Positions 14,101 to 23,318 of a stretch of DNA of 64,000 bases are shown here, one piece after another. Under the pieces are notes generated by a model that worked only from the letters and a program-made list of their open reading frames with translations, was not told where the DNA came from and did not search any database. Position numbers and translations under genes: made by a program. This stretch comes from Phocoena phocoena (taxonomy: Eukaryota; Chordata; Mammalia; Artiodactyla; Phocoenidae), in NCBI RefSeq assembly GCF_963924675.1, contig NC_089230.1:69803223-69867222 (forward strand). Direction: 5' to 3'. Every line of letters begins with the position of its first letter. The stretch's first letter is position 1.

Positions 14101-17100
14101 GTGGCTCACAGGCCCAGCCGCTCCGTGGCATGTGGGATCCTCCCGGACCGGGGCATGAACCCATGTCCCCTGCATCGACAGGCAGACTCTCAACCACTGC
14201 TCCATCAGGGAAGCCCTCTCCAAATTAATACATATAGTTGAGCCAGAATATTTGGTGTGTGTCTTATCGAGGGAAAATGTGAGAACATTTGTATTTGGTT
14301 ATACATAATGTTTAGGAGATAGAATTGGGTAGACCTGGTTACTGACTAGGTTTGACTGAAGAAGAAATGATCAAAAAATAATAAAATTAAAAAAAATATT
14401 TCAGATGTGGAAAACACAATATATTGGCTTCAAAATGTTTAAAAAGGCAGAATTAAAATGAATAAACATTTAATCAAGTCTCCAAAATAGAAAAAAAATG
14501 ATGATCCAGGTTTCTGTTTATACAACTGGATGAATGCTGCTACTTGCTGAGATATGGAATAAATTTAGAGTAGTTCTGAACTTGTTGAGTTTATAGAATC
14601 CAGTTGAGGAAGTTTTATGAGGTAGGAGAGGCCAGGAGAGAGGCACAGAATAGAGATTTGTATGTTATTTGAAATCAGATTGAGCAAAACATTTGGCTCA
14701 GGAAGAGCATGTAGAAGAGAGAAGCACAGGATGCAACACTGTAATTCAAAGAACTTGGGAAATTCTGAGGTGGGAGGAGTAATTTATGGGGGTACCAAAG
14801 GAGAAATAGCCTGGTGAGAGGGTTGGAGGTTTGCATGTTATAAAACAATCTCTATGTTATTTTTCATTAACATGCCTTTTGCTATTGCCATTAGAGTCTA
14901 CTTTTTTCTAAACTGGACTGAAAGAAATTTAAGTTATATTAATCAACTTTGACTGATTTTTACAGTCATTTCTAAATGCTTGAGAAAATCTCGTGATGTT
15001 TGATATTTTATAATAAAGGAACCTGGAGATACGATCAAGACAAAATTCTGGCAAACAGGATTAGAATATATATTCTTAATCTAAAGCTGAGAATGTAAAC
15101 TATTCAAATAGCGAATTTAAATAGTGTAGCAATTTTTAGAACTTCTTTTTCCTTTTGACTAACTTTTGCATACTTTTAGATATCTTTATTTATTCACCAT
15201 TGCTTAAAATGTTTTGAAAACATTTCAATGGAAAATTTCAAATATACACAAAAGTAGAGAGATTTGTATAGTGAACTCCTTATCCCTTCAATAGTTATTG
15301 ACACTTGGCTTGTTCCAGCCCTTCACCTGCCTCTCACCCCACTGGATTACTTTAAAGTATCCCAAATGTTGTATCTATAAATAGTTAAGACTACCTAATT
15401 TATTGTAAATTTTTGTTAAGCGTGAAATGGTCAATTATAAATATTTTTTTTACCATTTTGCTTTTTACTTGGCTGTTTAGTGTTTTAAATTGCCTAGTAA
15501 AGTATTTATATGAGCAGTTATGAGGTATATTATGCCTTGTTAAAATTAATATTTTACTTTTAATTGCAGGGAAAATTATAAAGTCTGTTCCTGGAAAACT
15601 AATAAAAGAGGTGAATAACTGATTTTTGTGCATTCTATAAAATGATAGTTATAAGCATATTTAAATAGCAATAAATTTTAATGGGTTATATAATAAAATC
15701 ATAATCTTGGTTTTTATACCATGATCTCCACAGAAAGGTCAGCATTTGGAACCGTTCATCATGAATTTCATTAATTCTTGTGAATCTCCAAAGCCTAAAC
15801 CAAGTAAACCAGAACTGACCATTCTCAGCCCTACTTCAGAAAATAATAAGAAGGTACTGTGCATTGCCTCAGAGAGGCATTAAGTTTGAAGCTGTCCTAC
15901 TTGAGATGACTTTTCCATTATAGGGAGAATCCTGTGTTAATGCAATGGATGGGACTTTATATTTTCCTTATGTGGAAATTAATTGTACAATATAAGGAGT
16001 ATATGTAGTTGCTTTGTTCTTTGCTTTAAACGGGGTGGGTTTTTTTTTCCTCTTTATAAATTAATTTTATTTATTTATTTATTTTTGGCTCTGTTGGGTC
16101 TTCATTGCTGTGCGCAGGCTTTCTGTAGTTGGAACGATCTGGGGCTACTGTTCATTGTGGTGTGCGGTCTTCTCACTGTGGTGGCTTCTCTTGTTGCGGA
16201 GCACGGGCTCTAGAGCACAGGCTCAGTAGTTGTGGTGCACGGGCTTAGTTGCTCCGCGGCATGTGGGATCTTCCCGGCATGTGGGATCTTCCCGGACCAG
16301 GGTTCGAACCCGTGTCCCCTGCATTGGCAGATAGATTCTTAACCACTGTGCCACCAGGGAAGCCCGGGGTAAGTGATTCTTTAGAAACTGTATTCGTAAA
16401 CTATCATTCTGTATTTTGGGGAATTTTTAAAAGTGGTTTTCTTAAGCTGTAAATCACCAACTTTCAGTAATCAAGGAATTAATTGCTATAATATGTTTAT
16501 TTGCTGGTATTATGTAATTTTAATGGCTTATAAAATAGTTCATCGATTCATTGAACAAATACTTTATTATGTGCCTGCTATGGAGAGGCACTGGGAATAT
16601 AAAGATAAATTACCTGTCTGAAAGAAGCTTAGTTCAGTGCCAGAGTAGGACCCAGTATGGGGAGCTATGTGAGCTCAAAGAACAGTTCCCCTGCCCAAAA
16701 ACAAACCCTTCATTTTGTTTATTACTATAAAGGGCATCTTTAATTTTTTTCACTTTATAGGTTTATTATTGGTAAACAGTAATACGGTTGATGGTTGTAT
16801 ATTAATTTTTAATTCAATAATCTTGCTAGACTTATATTAATTTTAGTAACGTATCCATTAATTCTTTTAGATTTACACATGCAAATGATGGCAGTTTTCT
16901 TTCATTCATGGCTAGGACCTGCTATACAAAGGGAATGGTTGCAGTGTTTCACCATTAAATAATAAATAGTGTAGCTTTTTTTGTAGAAATCCTTTATGAG
17001 GTTAAGGAAATTTAAGTCCATGTTTATAGGTGTACTTAGCCTATAATTTTTCTTTCTCATTGTATCCTTGTCAGGTTTTGGTATTTCTATTTGCTGGTAG

Positions 17101-20100
17101 AATTATAATTGGAATTATTAGTGCTTTAAATAAGTGATAACCTGTTAATAGTCATTTAGGCCTCAAGTTTTGTTTGTGGGAAGTTTTTTTTTCTACAACC
17201 AATTTAATTTCTTTTATGATTATAATATTATTCAGGTTTATTATTTCATGAGTCAGATTTTGATAGGTTATGTTTTTAAAAAAATTCTCCATCTTATCTA
17301 AATTTGAAAAATTTTGGCCTGAAGTTGTCAATAATATCCTTTTTTCTTTTTGTTTTCTCTGACATCTATAATTATGTCCCCTTTTATTCCTGACATTTTT
17401 TGTCTTTTTCTTTCCTTTTCCTTTTTGATCAATCTTGCCAAAGCCTTTTTCCATTTTATCATTTGGTTTTGTTGGTCTTTTCTATCAGTTTAAAAAAAAT
17501 GTTTTAGATTTATTTATTTATTTATTTGGCCACACAGCGTGGCTTGCAGGATCTTAGTTCCCCGACCAGGGATCGAACCCAGGCCCTTGGCAGTGAAAGC
17601 ACAGAATCCTAACCACTGGACCACCAGGGAATTCCTTATCAGTTTTTGTTTTTAGTTCCTTAATTTCTGCTATTTGATTATTATTAATGATAATAGACTT
17701 TTTTTTTTGGCATACTTTTGGGGTAAGTAGGGCTGAGATTTAGTTGCATTTTAGCATTTTTGCTATAAGTAATTCTTCATATCTTGTTTTTGTCTGATAT
17801 ATTAGGCCTTTCTGAGCTTTGACTATTATTGTCCAAATAAACTTTGCTTAAAGCTTAATGTTCACCTCTAAACATCCTTTAATTAAATAATGATTTATAA
17901 CCTTTAAATCATGTTAGAATTAAAATTAGCTATTACTGATGTTTTTATGCATCTTTATATAGATATGTTCATTTGCTCCTTTTGGTGTAAAAAATCAAAG
18001 GGGTTCTTTATAGATAATGAATTTTCTGTTATGTCTAAAATGAAAGTAGATTTTTATTTAATATTTTGGCCCCCCCAAAATATTGTATTTTTAAATTCAA
18101 TTTTGGGTGTAAATGTGGAATTTTGGGGGCAGATCTTAACCTCTCTGATATTGTAGGGTTTTTAAAAATATTCTCTTTTGATTGGACAAAGTTTAAACAC
18201 CTTTGCTCTGTATCACTTTACCCTTAGTAATTATTATCAGCAGGTGTAATGAACTATATTTTTTATTATTTCAACTTTTACTTTAGCTTTTCAATGATCT
18301 GTTTAAGAATAATGCAAACCGTGCTGAGAATACAGAACGAAAGCAAAATCAGAATTATTTTATGGAAATGATGACTTTAGAAGGAGTCTATGATTACCTG
18401 ATGTATGTAGGTAAGATATCTGTGGTTACTGTTAAAACCTGTTTCTCATTCATGTATTATATTTTTTCTGTGATGCAAATTAATGCTCTTGAGTATTGCC
18501 CCATTATAATTATTTTTAATTGAAGGTACTTTTTAAAATAAGAATTCAATGTATATAATTGATCTTGAACATATTAAAGTTATTAGTGTTTACAAATAAA
18601 ATATTGACCATTTGTATTTTTTGCATTGGAAAACGTTCAGACATCTATTTACCTTAATGAAGTGTTCTGTGTGATCCTTCTCAGGACGGGTGGTCTTCCG
18701 GGTTCCTGACTGGCTTCATCATCTCTTAATGGGAACTCGAATCCTCTTTAAAAACACCCTGGAAATGTACACTGATTACTATCTTCATTGTAAACTAGAA
18801 CAGTTATTTCAGGAGCACCGTTTGGTTTCACTCATAACACTTCTCAGAGGTTTGTATTTTCTCATGTGTTTGTTTCATGTTTTGAGTACTCTTAAGGATT
18901 TTAATTAGACCTAAAAGAGCGAAAAGTCTTGCTTTTCTTTGCTTTATTAGTATTTCTACCATGAGGAAATACTTTGTATATAATAGGTGAAAATTCCAGC
19001 AAATGTTTCTTTTTGTCTCTTTTTAGATGCTGTATTTTGTGAAAACACTGAACCTCGCTCTCTCCAAGATAAGCAAAAACGAGCAAAACAGACTTTTGAA
19101 GAAATGATGAATTACATTCCAGGTAATGTAATATTTAAAAAGTAGTTTAATATAGATTAGCACTCTTTTGAGGTCATGATGTATAGTAATTATTGAGGCT
19201 AATTTTTACTGTGAGTTTTAATTTTAGAAATAGTTACAGAAACCAATTAAAATTAACTCAATTAGTTAAATAAAATTTGGTTTTTATGATGTTAGCACTA
19301 AGAACTTTAAGGTAAGGCTGTTTCTACTCACACAATAGTCGGATTCTTTCAATTACTTAGAATCAGACTGGTCAAAGTGATAGGTTTGTGGGACGGTTGG
19401 AGTCCTGCTGCCCAAGCACTTCACCAGGAGAAGAGCTAAACTAGTGTGTGTGAGTGAAAGGTCAGAATTCATTCATTCATCCCAAGTTTATTGAGCACGT
19501 TCCATGTGCCAGGCACTGTGCAGAGCGCAAGGGATATAAAAATCGTACTTGGGTAGCTCAGTCTGGCAGGAAGGTAAACATACGAACAAAACATACATGT
19601 GATTATAGAGCCATGTTCAAGTTACTTAGAATCTCAAAGGAGGAGGGTGATCCCCTCTCTTATAAAGGAGGTAGGCTTGGGCCACTAAATGAATGAATGG
19701 TAGTAATCTCTTACAGAGATGGGAAACATGAGGAAAAAACGTCACGAGGTCAAAGCAGAGGATATTTAGTTTAGGACATTTTGAATGTGAAGTGCCTATA
19801 CATTATTCAGGAGGAAATGTCTAGTAAGCAATTAAATATCCAGGTTTGGAAATTGGAGGAATGATGATATAGGATAAAGATATGGGAGTCATGTGTGAGT
19901 GGGTAATAATACCTGGGGAGAAAATATAGAGTAAGAATGGAAGGTACCTTAGAGAATTCTCATCATTGAAAAATGAGCCTCTGAATGAGCCTGCTGCTCT
20001 GTGTGAAGACAGTTAAGTTAAATCCCTGGTCTGAATGTGAAAGTGAACCACAGCTGTATTTGAGTGAATCTTCTCTAGGTATATAATGAAGTAATTTCTT

Positions 20101-22952
20101 TCTTCTTTTTTATTATAGTGACCTTTAGCATTTACAGTATTAATAACAGTCTTCGTTTTAACAACATGGAAAGCCAGTGAATGTAATAATTTCTTATTTT
20201 GCTCAGGCATGAATTTGAATCACATCTACTTCAAGACTTCCATTTGGGAAGAAGTAATTTAGCTACTGAGGAAGATTAGCATGCTTTCTGTTGTCCTCTA
20301 CTCATTTCTTCCTTAGTGATGAAGAATCTGAAAGGATCGTTTATTTTTGTCCATTATGCTTCATGCATATTAATTGGGAAATTCTGTGTAGTATTGGTGA
20401 ATTAAAGGATTCACAAAGATGCATAAATATCAAGGATCTACTAAACTTATTATAAATTGAATTTGGCTTTTGCCTCTTAGGGTTAGATTTACCTTATAAA
20501 AGCAAACATAAAATGAGAATTTTCCATGAACAGCATTAAGAGTTTCATTATGATCGGAGTGGAAAGGACAAATATTTGAGCACCTTGTTTACTTAAGAAT
20601 AATTTTATTTTCCTGCTTGGAGGAAAACATTCAGCACAGATTTTAATAAGGACTGACTCTGTGGTAATAGGAGTGATACATGACAGCTGTGTAGTCACAC
20701 ATGAATTGGAACTTTTGGGACCCTAAATTAGTGTGTAAACATTTTCCCAGAAGATTGTTCTGTAAGATAGTCAATACTAAGTATGCAAAAAGTACAGAAA
20801 TAAAGTGGTCATATTCATTGAAGAGAGTCTGTGTTCACCATAAAATTAAATTAATTATTAAAAATGTTAAGATATTCAAATATTATGAAAATATAGAGAG
20901 TAAAAAGTAGAAGCCATCCTGTCCCCACTGTGCAGAAGTAGCTACGAGCTCCCATTTGGTGTTAATCCTCACAGACAGTTTTTATGTATCTCTATACATG
21001 TATGTACAAATGTATGTGCATAATTTTAGCATTTTATTTTGTTTTACTTGAATGGGATAATAAAATATGTATTATTTTGCAACTGTCTTTTATCACTTAA
21101 TAGTATAAACAGATTTCTTTACTGCAGCATTCCCCAGAGCTTGCAGTATGCATTGTGCATTGTGAATCTCCCAAAGGAGGATTCCCAATACTGCATTTCT
21201 TGACCACAGAACCCTTTTTTCCAAGAGCTTCTTGCCAGAACACTGATTTAGGAAATGCTAATTTACAGTTTTTGCATAATACCCGGGAAAGAGAGTGGAG
21301 ATTTTGCTTTATGATCCAGTAAATGATAAGTCACTTTATAATATAAAATTGTTTCACATGTGGCTTTCTTGTTTAGATCTGATAGTCAAGTGTATTGGTG
21401 AAGAAGCCAAGTATGAAAGCATCAGACTTCTTTTTGACGGTTTACAGCAGCCAGTTCTCAACAAGCAGGTAAAATTCATTAAAGCAGGTTGACTAGTGTT
21501 GGCTAGGTTTAGCAAATGACACAGTAGGGTGTCTGGTATATTATTAACTGTGAAGTGATGCTATACTAAAGGAAGGCAATGTAATTCAAACATACGGATA
21601 GGAAAAAGTATCTTTGTTAATAACTCTCTTTTGCTGAATACCTTTTTTTCTTTATAACATGAACTGTTTTGATTTAAAATAAATATATATTCACTATAGA
21701 AATTTGGAATATACTAAAAATTCATGAAAAAAGTAAAAATTTAAATATCAAGAATTCCATCATTCATTCAGGTTACATAGAATAACCACAGTTAACATTT
21801 TACTGTTTATAGTCTGTTACATAGCCCGTTGAGATCTTAATACAGCTACAATTTTGTATCCTGCTTGTTTTCTTTAAAATTGTTGTTACATATAAAATGT
21901 TTAACGTAGAATGAATTATGAGGAATAATAGTAAAATGAATTCATGTGTACGTAAAACTCATCTTTAAAATAGAACATTATGGATACTATTGAAGCTACT
22001 GCTTTTGTGCTTGTTTTATATTGTCAGTTTTATTCCCTGCCTTCCCCTTTAGCGGTAACCATAGTGCTAAATTTGTGTTTATCGTTTTTATGGGGTTTTT
22101 TTGTCTGATGCCTTAAAAAATATTTTTTTGGCGTTTTAGCTGACTTATGTTTTATTGGACATTGTGATACAAGAACTGTTTCCAGAGCTCAGTAAGGTAA
22201 CTGAAAATCAGCAATTTTTCTTTATGTTTTTAGTGGTATGCTGGCATTTATTTTAATTAGAGACATAAAAATTAAGGAAACCCTTGTGATTCTGATCATT
22301 TTAAAAATGAACACCCTTATTTTCTTCATTCAACATGCTCAAACATAGAGTGGATTTTGGGAGATAGGAGCTGAATAGCCTCTGCCTTGACTTCCTCCTT
22401 TCCCAATTACAGTCAGATGGGGACACTATACCCTGTAGGGCCAGAGGAATGTGTGAGTTTACCTCCTAGCAGTAGGATGGGCCAAGCTCTGCAGGCTATC
22501 ATCTGCAACACTGAATGCTGTGTAACTCAGACTTGAGCATTTTTGAAGCAGTTGAGCTCGTATGAACCCAAGAACACAAAATGAATTGGAATTGGAGGAT
22601 GCTAATATTATTATTATATTGGATTTTGAGTTTTGAGCATTGTTTTTTACTGTTTTTATTTTTTGACCAATCCCTTTGGTCAGATGAAATAACTGTTCAA
22701 GGTTGTGATACAGCAATGAAATGTCAGTTTCATAGAGGAAACCAGATTTGGACTATTTACCTATTGAATACAAATTTTCAAGTTATGGCAGTATTAAATG
22801 TATATTAAAACAGGGTGGCAGTTATGGATACTTTGTGTTCAGTTTACATGGGAATCAGTACCAGGAAACCTCCAGCTCTCTGCTTGAGACTTTATGAGGT
22901 CTGTCGCTATACCTTGCCACTTTTCTTCTAAAACGTAAATAATTTCTTGTGG

Positions 22953-23003
<51 letters not shown>

Positions 23004-23150
23004 ATCTTAGGTTAGGATTTTAATACACTGAAACTGTTAGGCAATTTACAAATCAACTCTGGTTTGTTTGTTTTTTTTCTCTTCTATTAAATAGATTTCT
23101 TTTTAATTTAGGTACAAAAGGAGGTTACCTCTGTGACGTCCTGGATGTAA
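1992..23150 (+). CDS. SNX14: SNX14, sorting nexin 14, 3' part (12 exons)
   Basis: Spliced CDS: join(1992..2193, 9511..9594, 10986..11086, 13126..13237, 15570..15610, 15734..15853, 18287..18410, 18685..18849, 19027..19122, 21377..21468, 22140..22196, 23112..23150), 1233 bp, 410 residues plus TAA. All introns are GT-AG and phases join without a frameshift. Known family: SNX14 is an ER-anchored protein (N-terminal membrane segments, PXA, RGS, PX, C-terminal nexin domain) acting at ER-lipid droplet contacts in lipid homeostasis; human loss causes a cerebellar ataxia. Seen here: the PX domain at about residues 34-155 of the segment, with its YRRYLEF motif and the F..R...F..YL..LL helix, then a Lys/Pro-rich linker, then the nexin_C domain (about 220-400), ending VTSVTSWM. 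Upstream domains lie before the window. I recognise it by close similarity to mammalian SNX14 as remembered. No inactivating change is seen, so it looks functional. Confidence 0.97.
2971..3196 (-). repeat. CHR-type SINE, young copy, with TSD
   Basis: tRNA(Glu)-derived SINE in antisense orientation: a T run of about 33, then the GTTACGCGGACCTCTCACTG body and the promoter-side end CGCCACCAGGGAAGCC. Flanked by the perfect 15-base duplication CTGCTGTTAGGAATT (2956-2970 and 3197-3211). In an SNX14 intron. Confidence 0.92.
3370..4703 (-). repeat. L1 3' end, antisense
   Basis: Ancient L1 of the mammalian L1M type: the 3' UTR (AATTGACATACATTATTACA) sits at the low end and ORF2 C-terminal sequence reads on the minus strand ([20 protein letters not shown] at about 4100-3990). 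It stops at the phrase CAACACCATTTATT and seems to resume at about 6131. Confidence 0.85.
4733..5083 (-). repeat. CHR-type SINE, long form, antisense
   Basis: About 340 bp with repeated CAGTAGTTGTGG units, ending ACCACTGAGCCACCAGGGAAGCCC. Inserted in the L1 block. A TTTA tetramer run follows. Confidence 0.88.
5089..5123. repeat. (TTTA)n simple repeat
   Basis: About nine tandem TTTA units joining two antisense SINEs; probably the decayed A-rich tail of the second one. Confidence 0.85.
5125..5346 (-). repeat. tRNA-derived SINE, antisense
   Basis: Tandem GGGATCTTNAGTTGC units, then the tRNA-like part (CCAGGGATCGAACCCAGG) and end ACCACCGGGGATGTCCC. Related to the CHR family but with expanded internal units. 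Confidence 0.8.
5373..5702 (+). repeat. CHR-type SINE, long form, sense
   Basis: Begins ACTGGTGGCGCAGTG, has the GGTTCGATCC box B-like motif, and ends in an AAATAAATAAATAAAA tail. Confidence 0.88.
5703..6130 (+). repeat. Old repeat mosaic (LTR tail and unassigned)
   Basis: 5708-5760 (AAGCCACCCAATTTATGGTG...) resembles the 3' end of a MaLR-type LTR. The rest (ACCCTTTACCCAGCTTCCCC..., CCTTAGTCTCCTATGTTCTG) resembles a common old mammalian repeat that I cannot assign. Confidence 0.45.
6131..6371 (-). repeat. L1 ORF2 fragment, antisense
   Basis: Contains the L1 antisense phrases CATAAATTAATTGACCATAT and TCCATTGATCTATGTGTCTG. By content it continues the L1 that broke off at 4703. Confidence 0.75.
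6372..7285 (+). repeat. L1 3' end, sense
   Basis: Truncated L1. ORF2 C-terminus reads in frame from 6527 to about 6860 ([36 protein letters not shown]). Then the G-rich 3' UTR and terminal ACTCCAATAAAAGTG with an A-rich tail. The 136-codon ORF has no start of its own and is a dead fragment. Confidence 0.88.
7286..9019. other. Unassigned, GC-rich older insertion in SNX14 intron
   Basis: About 1.7 kb of unidentified sequence with its own SINE at 7662-7839. The part 7500-7660 resembles an old LINE or LTR-internal sequence. From 8430 to 8990 the sequence is unusually GC-rich for this AT-rich gene, with repeated words (CTGGCTTCAGCAAGGCAG at 8588 and 8799; GCTGCAACCACT at 8786 and 8824). I cannot name the family. 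Confidence 0.4.
7662..7839 (-). repeat. CHR-type SINE, short form, internally deleted
   Basis: Antisense copy with TACGCGGGCCTCTCCCGTTG, lacking segments present in the other copies (around CACTGTTGTGG and GGGCACGAACC). Confidence 0.88.
9029..9236 (-). repeat. CHR-type SINE, short form, with TSD
   Basis: T run then GGTACGCAGGCCTCTCACTG through CGCCACCAGGGAAGCC. Flanked by AGGCACTTT at 9020-9028 and 9237-9245. Confidence 0.9.
9262..9381 (-). repeat. Short tRNA-derived SINE (second subfamily)
   Basis: GGCCGCACTGTGCAGCTTGC ... GATCGAACC ... ACTGGACCTCCAGGGAATTCCC, about 115 bp, antisense. Lies 17 bp past the previous SINE's TSD. Confidence 0.85.
9511..9594 (+). CDS. SNX14: SNX14 exon: PX domain core, RRY motif
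   Basis: 84 bp encoding [20 protein letters not shown] and ESKLTEFH. The RRY-EF motif is the PX signature around the arginine that contacts phosphoinositides in PI3P-binding PX domains. Known work suggests the SNX14 PX domain binds phosphoinositides weakly. The acceptor follows CATTTTGCAG; the donor is GTATGT. Confidence 0.95.
9595..10985 (+). other. SNX14 intron, nothing recognised
   Basis: AT-rich intron between the two PX exons. I see no repeat, RNA gene or extra exon. Confidence 0.55.
10986..11086 (+). CDS. SNX14: SNX14 exon: PX domain, proline loop and helix
   Basis: 101 bp encoding [20 protein letters not shown] and then [13 protein letters not shown]. The P-x-K...G loop and the F..R...F..YL helix are standard PX elements. 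Ends in phase 0 with donor GTACAG. The residue after the split glycine is Thr; I recall Ala in human. Confidence 0.95.
11773..12085 (+). repeat. CHR-type SINE, long form, sense
   Basis: Begins CTTCCCTGGTGGTGCACTGG, includes GGTTTGATCC and ends AATAAAAAAATAAATTTAAA. Confidence 0.88.
12740..12940. repeat. MIR/L2-like ancient repeat
   Basis: Phrases GTATCAGGTACTGTGCCTTA, ACACATCAGGAAACTGA and GCAGAATTCAAACCCA fit an old MIR-type element. Identity is by pattern only. Confidence 0.45.
13126..13237 (+). CDS. SNX14: SNX14 exon: end of PX domain
   Basis: 112 bp encoding [20 protein letters not shown] and [17 protein letters not shown]. It completes the PX helical part and starts the linker. Acceptor ATCAAG at 13120-13125, donor GTAAGT. 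Confidence 0.95.
13350..13860 (+). repeat. Old L1 fragments, sense
   Basis: A terminal L1 3' end (TTGTACACCTGCAAGTAATA ... ACTATACTTCAATTAAG at 13450-13500) is embedded in older L1 ORF2 3'-like sequence (ACTGTTAATGGGAATATAAA; AACCACTTGGAAAAACAGTT). The second block repeats the word AAAACCACTTG, as after an insertion with a TSD. Confidence 0.6.
14014..14215 (-). repeat. CHR-type SINE, short form, with TSD
   Basis: GCGGTATGCGGGCCTCTCAC through ATCAGGGAAGCC. Flanked by the perfect 11-base duplication CTCTCCAAATT (14003-14013, 14216-14226). Confidence 0.92.
14227..15569 (+). other. SNX14 intron remainder
   Basis: Mostly unassigned AT-rich intron. At 15210-15370 there is an old-repeat-like stretch (AAATATACACAAAAGTAGAG ... 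CACTGGATTACTTTAAAGTA). No coding signal. Confidence 0.45.
15570..15610 (+). CDS. SNX14: SNX14 micro-exon: linker
   Basis: A 41 bp exon encoding [13 protein letters not shown], entered with one carried base and ending in phase 0. The acceptor is TAATTGCAG and the donor GTGAAT. Only 123 bp of intron separates it from the next exon. It is too short to find without the frame of its neighbours, but the residues match the protein as remembered (Ile where human has Met). Confidence 0.93.
15734..15853 (+). CDS. SNX14: SNX14 exon: Lys/Pro-rich linker
   Basis: 120 bp, exactly 40 codons and phase 0 at both ends, so skipping it would keep the frame. Encodes [20 protein letters not shown] and the [20 protein letters not shown] linker between PX and nexin_C. 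Acceptor CCACAG, donor GTACTG. Confidence 0.95.
16058..16365 (-). repeat. CHR-type SINE, long form, antisense, internal duplication
   Basis: TTGGCTCTGTTGGGTCTTCA through GTGCCACCAGGGAAGCCC. Contains a perfect 19-base tandem duplication of GGCATGTGGGATCTTCCCG starting at 16258. Confidence 0.88.
17492..17636 (-). repeat. Short tRNA-derived SINE (second subfamily), TSD
   Basis: GGCCACACAGCGTGGCTTGC ... GATCGAACCC ... CCACCAGGGAATTCC, antisense, with a T/TTTA-rich 5' side. Flanked by TATCAGTTT (17483-17491, 17637-17645). Confidence 0.88.
18287..18410 (+). CDS. SNX14: SNX14 exon: start of nexin_C (PXC) domain
   Basis: 124 bp encoding [20 protein letters not shown] followed by [21 protein letters not shown]. 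Acceptor TTTAG at 18282-18286, donor GTAAGA. It opens the C-terminal domain used with PXA in lipid-transfer-like sorting nexins. Confidence 0.95.
18685..18849 (+). CDS. SNX14: SNX14 exon: nexin_C core
   Basis: 165 bp encoding about 55 residues including [33 protein letters not shown] and [18 protein letters not shown]. Amphipathic helices with conserved aromatics. Acceptor TTCTCAG, donor GTTTGT. Confidence 0.96.
19027..19122 (+). CDS. SNX14: SNX14 exon: nexin_C
   Basis: 96 bp encoding [20 protein letters not shown] and [12 protein letters not shown]. Acceptor TTTTTAG, donor GTAATG. It codes QKRAKQ where I recall QKGAKQ in human, a surface change. Confidence 0.95.
19467..19990. repeat. Ancient interspersed repeat
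   Basis: Opens with ATTCATTCATTC...TTTATTGAGCACGTTCCATGTGCCAGGCACTGTG and continues with TTTAGGACATTTTGAATGTG and AATTAAATATCCAGG. The same order of words occurs at 28085-29210. An old LINE- or MamRep-type element; family not assigned. Confidence 0.5.
19991..21376 (+). other. SNX14 intron remainder
   Basis: AT-rich intron. A weak DNA-transposon-like stretch is at 21125-21260 (TTCCCCAGAGCTTGCAGTAT ... CTGATTTAGGAAATGCTAAT). Nothing else is recognised. Confidence 0.4.
21377..21468 (+). CDS. SNX14: SNX14 exon: nexin_C
   Basis: 92 bp encoding [20 protein letters not shown] and [11 protein letters not shown], ending in phase 0. Acceptor TTGTTTAG, donor GTAAAA. Confidence 0.95.
22140..22196 (+). 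CDS. SNX14: SNX14 exon: nexin_C C-terminal helix
   Basis: 57 bp, 19 codons: [19 protein letters not shown]. Phase 0 at both ends, so it is a frame-preserving cassette. Acceptor GCGTTTTAG, donor GTAACT. Confidence 0.95.
22951..23001. repeat. (CA)n microsatellite
   Basis: About 25 uninterrupted AC units in the last SNX14 intron, ending about 110 bp before the terminal exon acceptor. Confidence 0.95.
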
Positions 23151-23318
23151 ACATTTGGATTTGGTATAGAATAACCAGTTGAAATGTCTGCTATGCTAGT
23201 GTAGTCGATATGTGCTGTTTTTTCTTTTACTTTTGTATATTCTTATATATATCATGTAATTCAGTGTCTGAAATTTGGATTTTGTTTGTTTTAATAAAGA
23301 CTAACACAGACTTAATAA
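23112..23318 (+). CDS. SNX14: SNX14 terminal exon with 3' UTR
   Basis: Twelve codons ([12 protein letters not shown]), then TAA at 23148-23150. The 3' UTR is short (about 170 bases) and holds AATAAA at 23293-23298; cleavage is expected near 23310-23320, just before a GT-rich stretch. The acceptor AG lies at 23110-23111 after a T-rich tract. Confidence 0.92.
23293..23298 (+). terminator. SNX14: SNX14 poly(A) signal
   Basis: Canonical AATAAA 143 bases after the stop codon, followed within 30-40 bases by GTGATTGGGTCT-type downstream sequence. The actual cleavage site is inferred. Confidence 0.75.
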
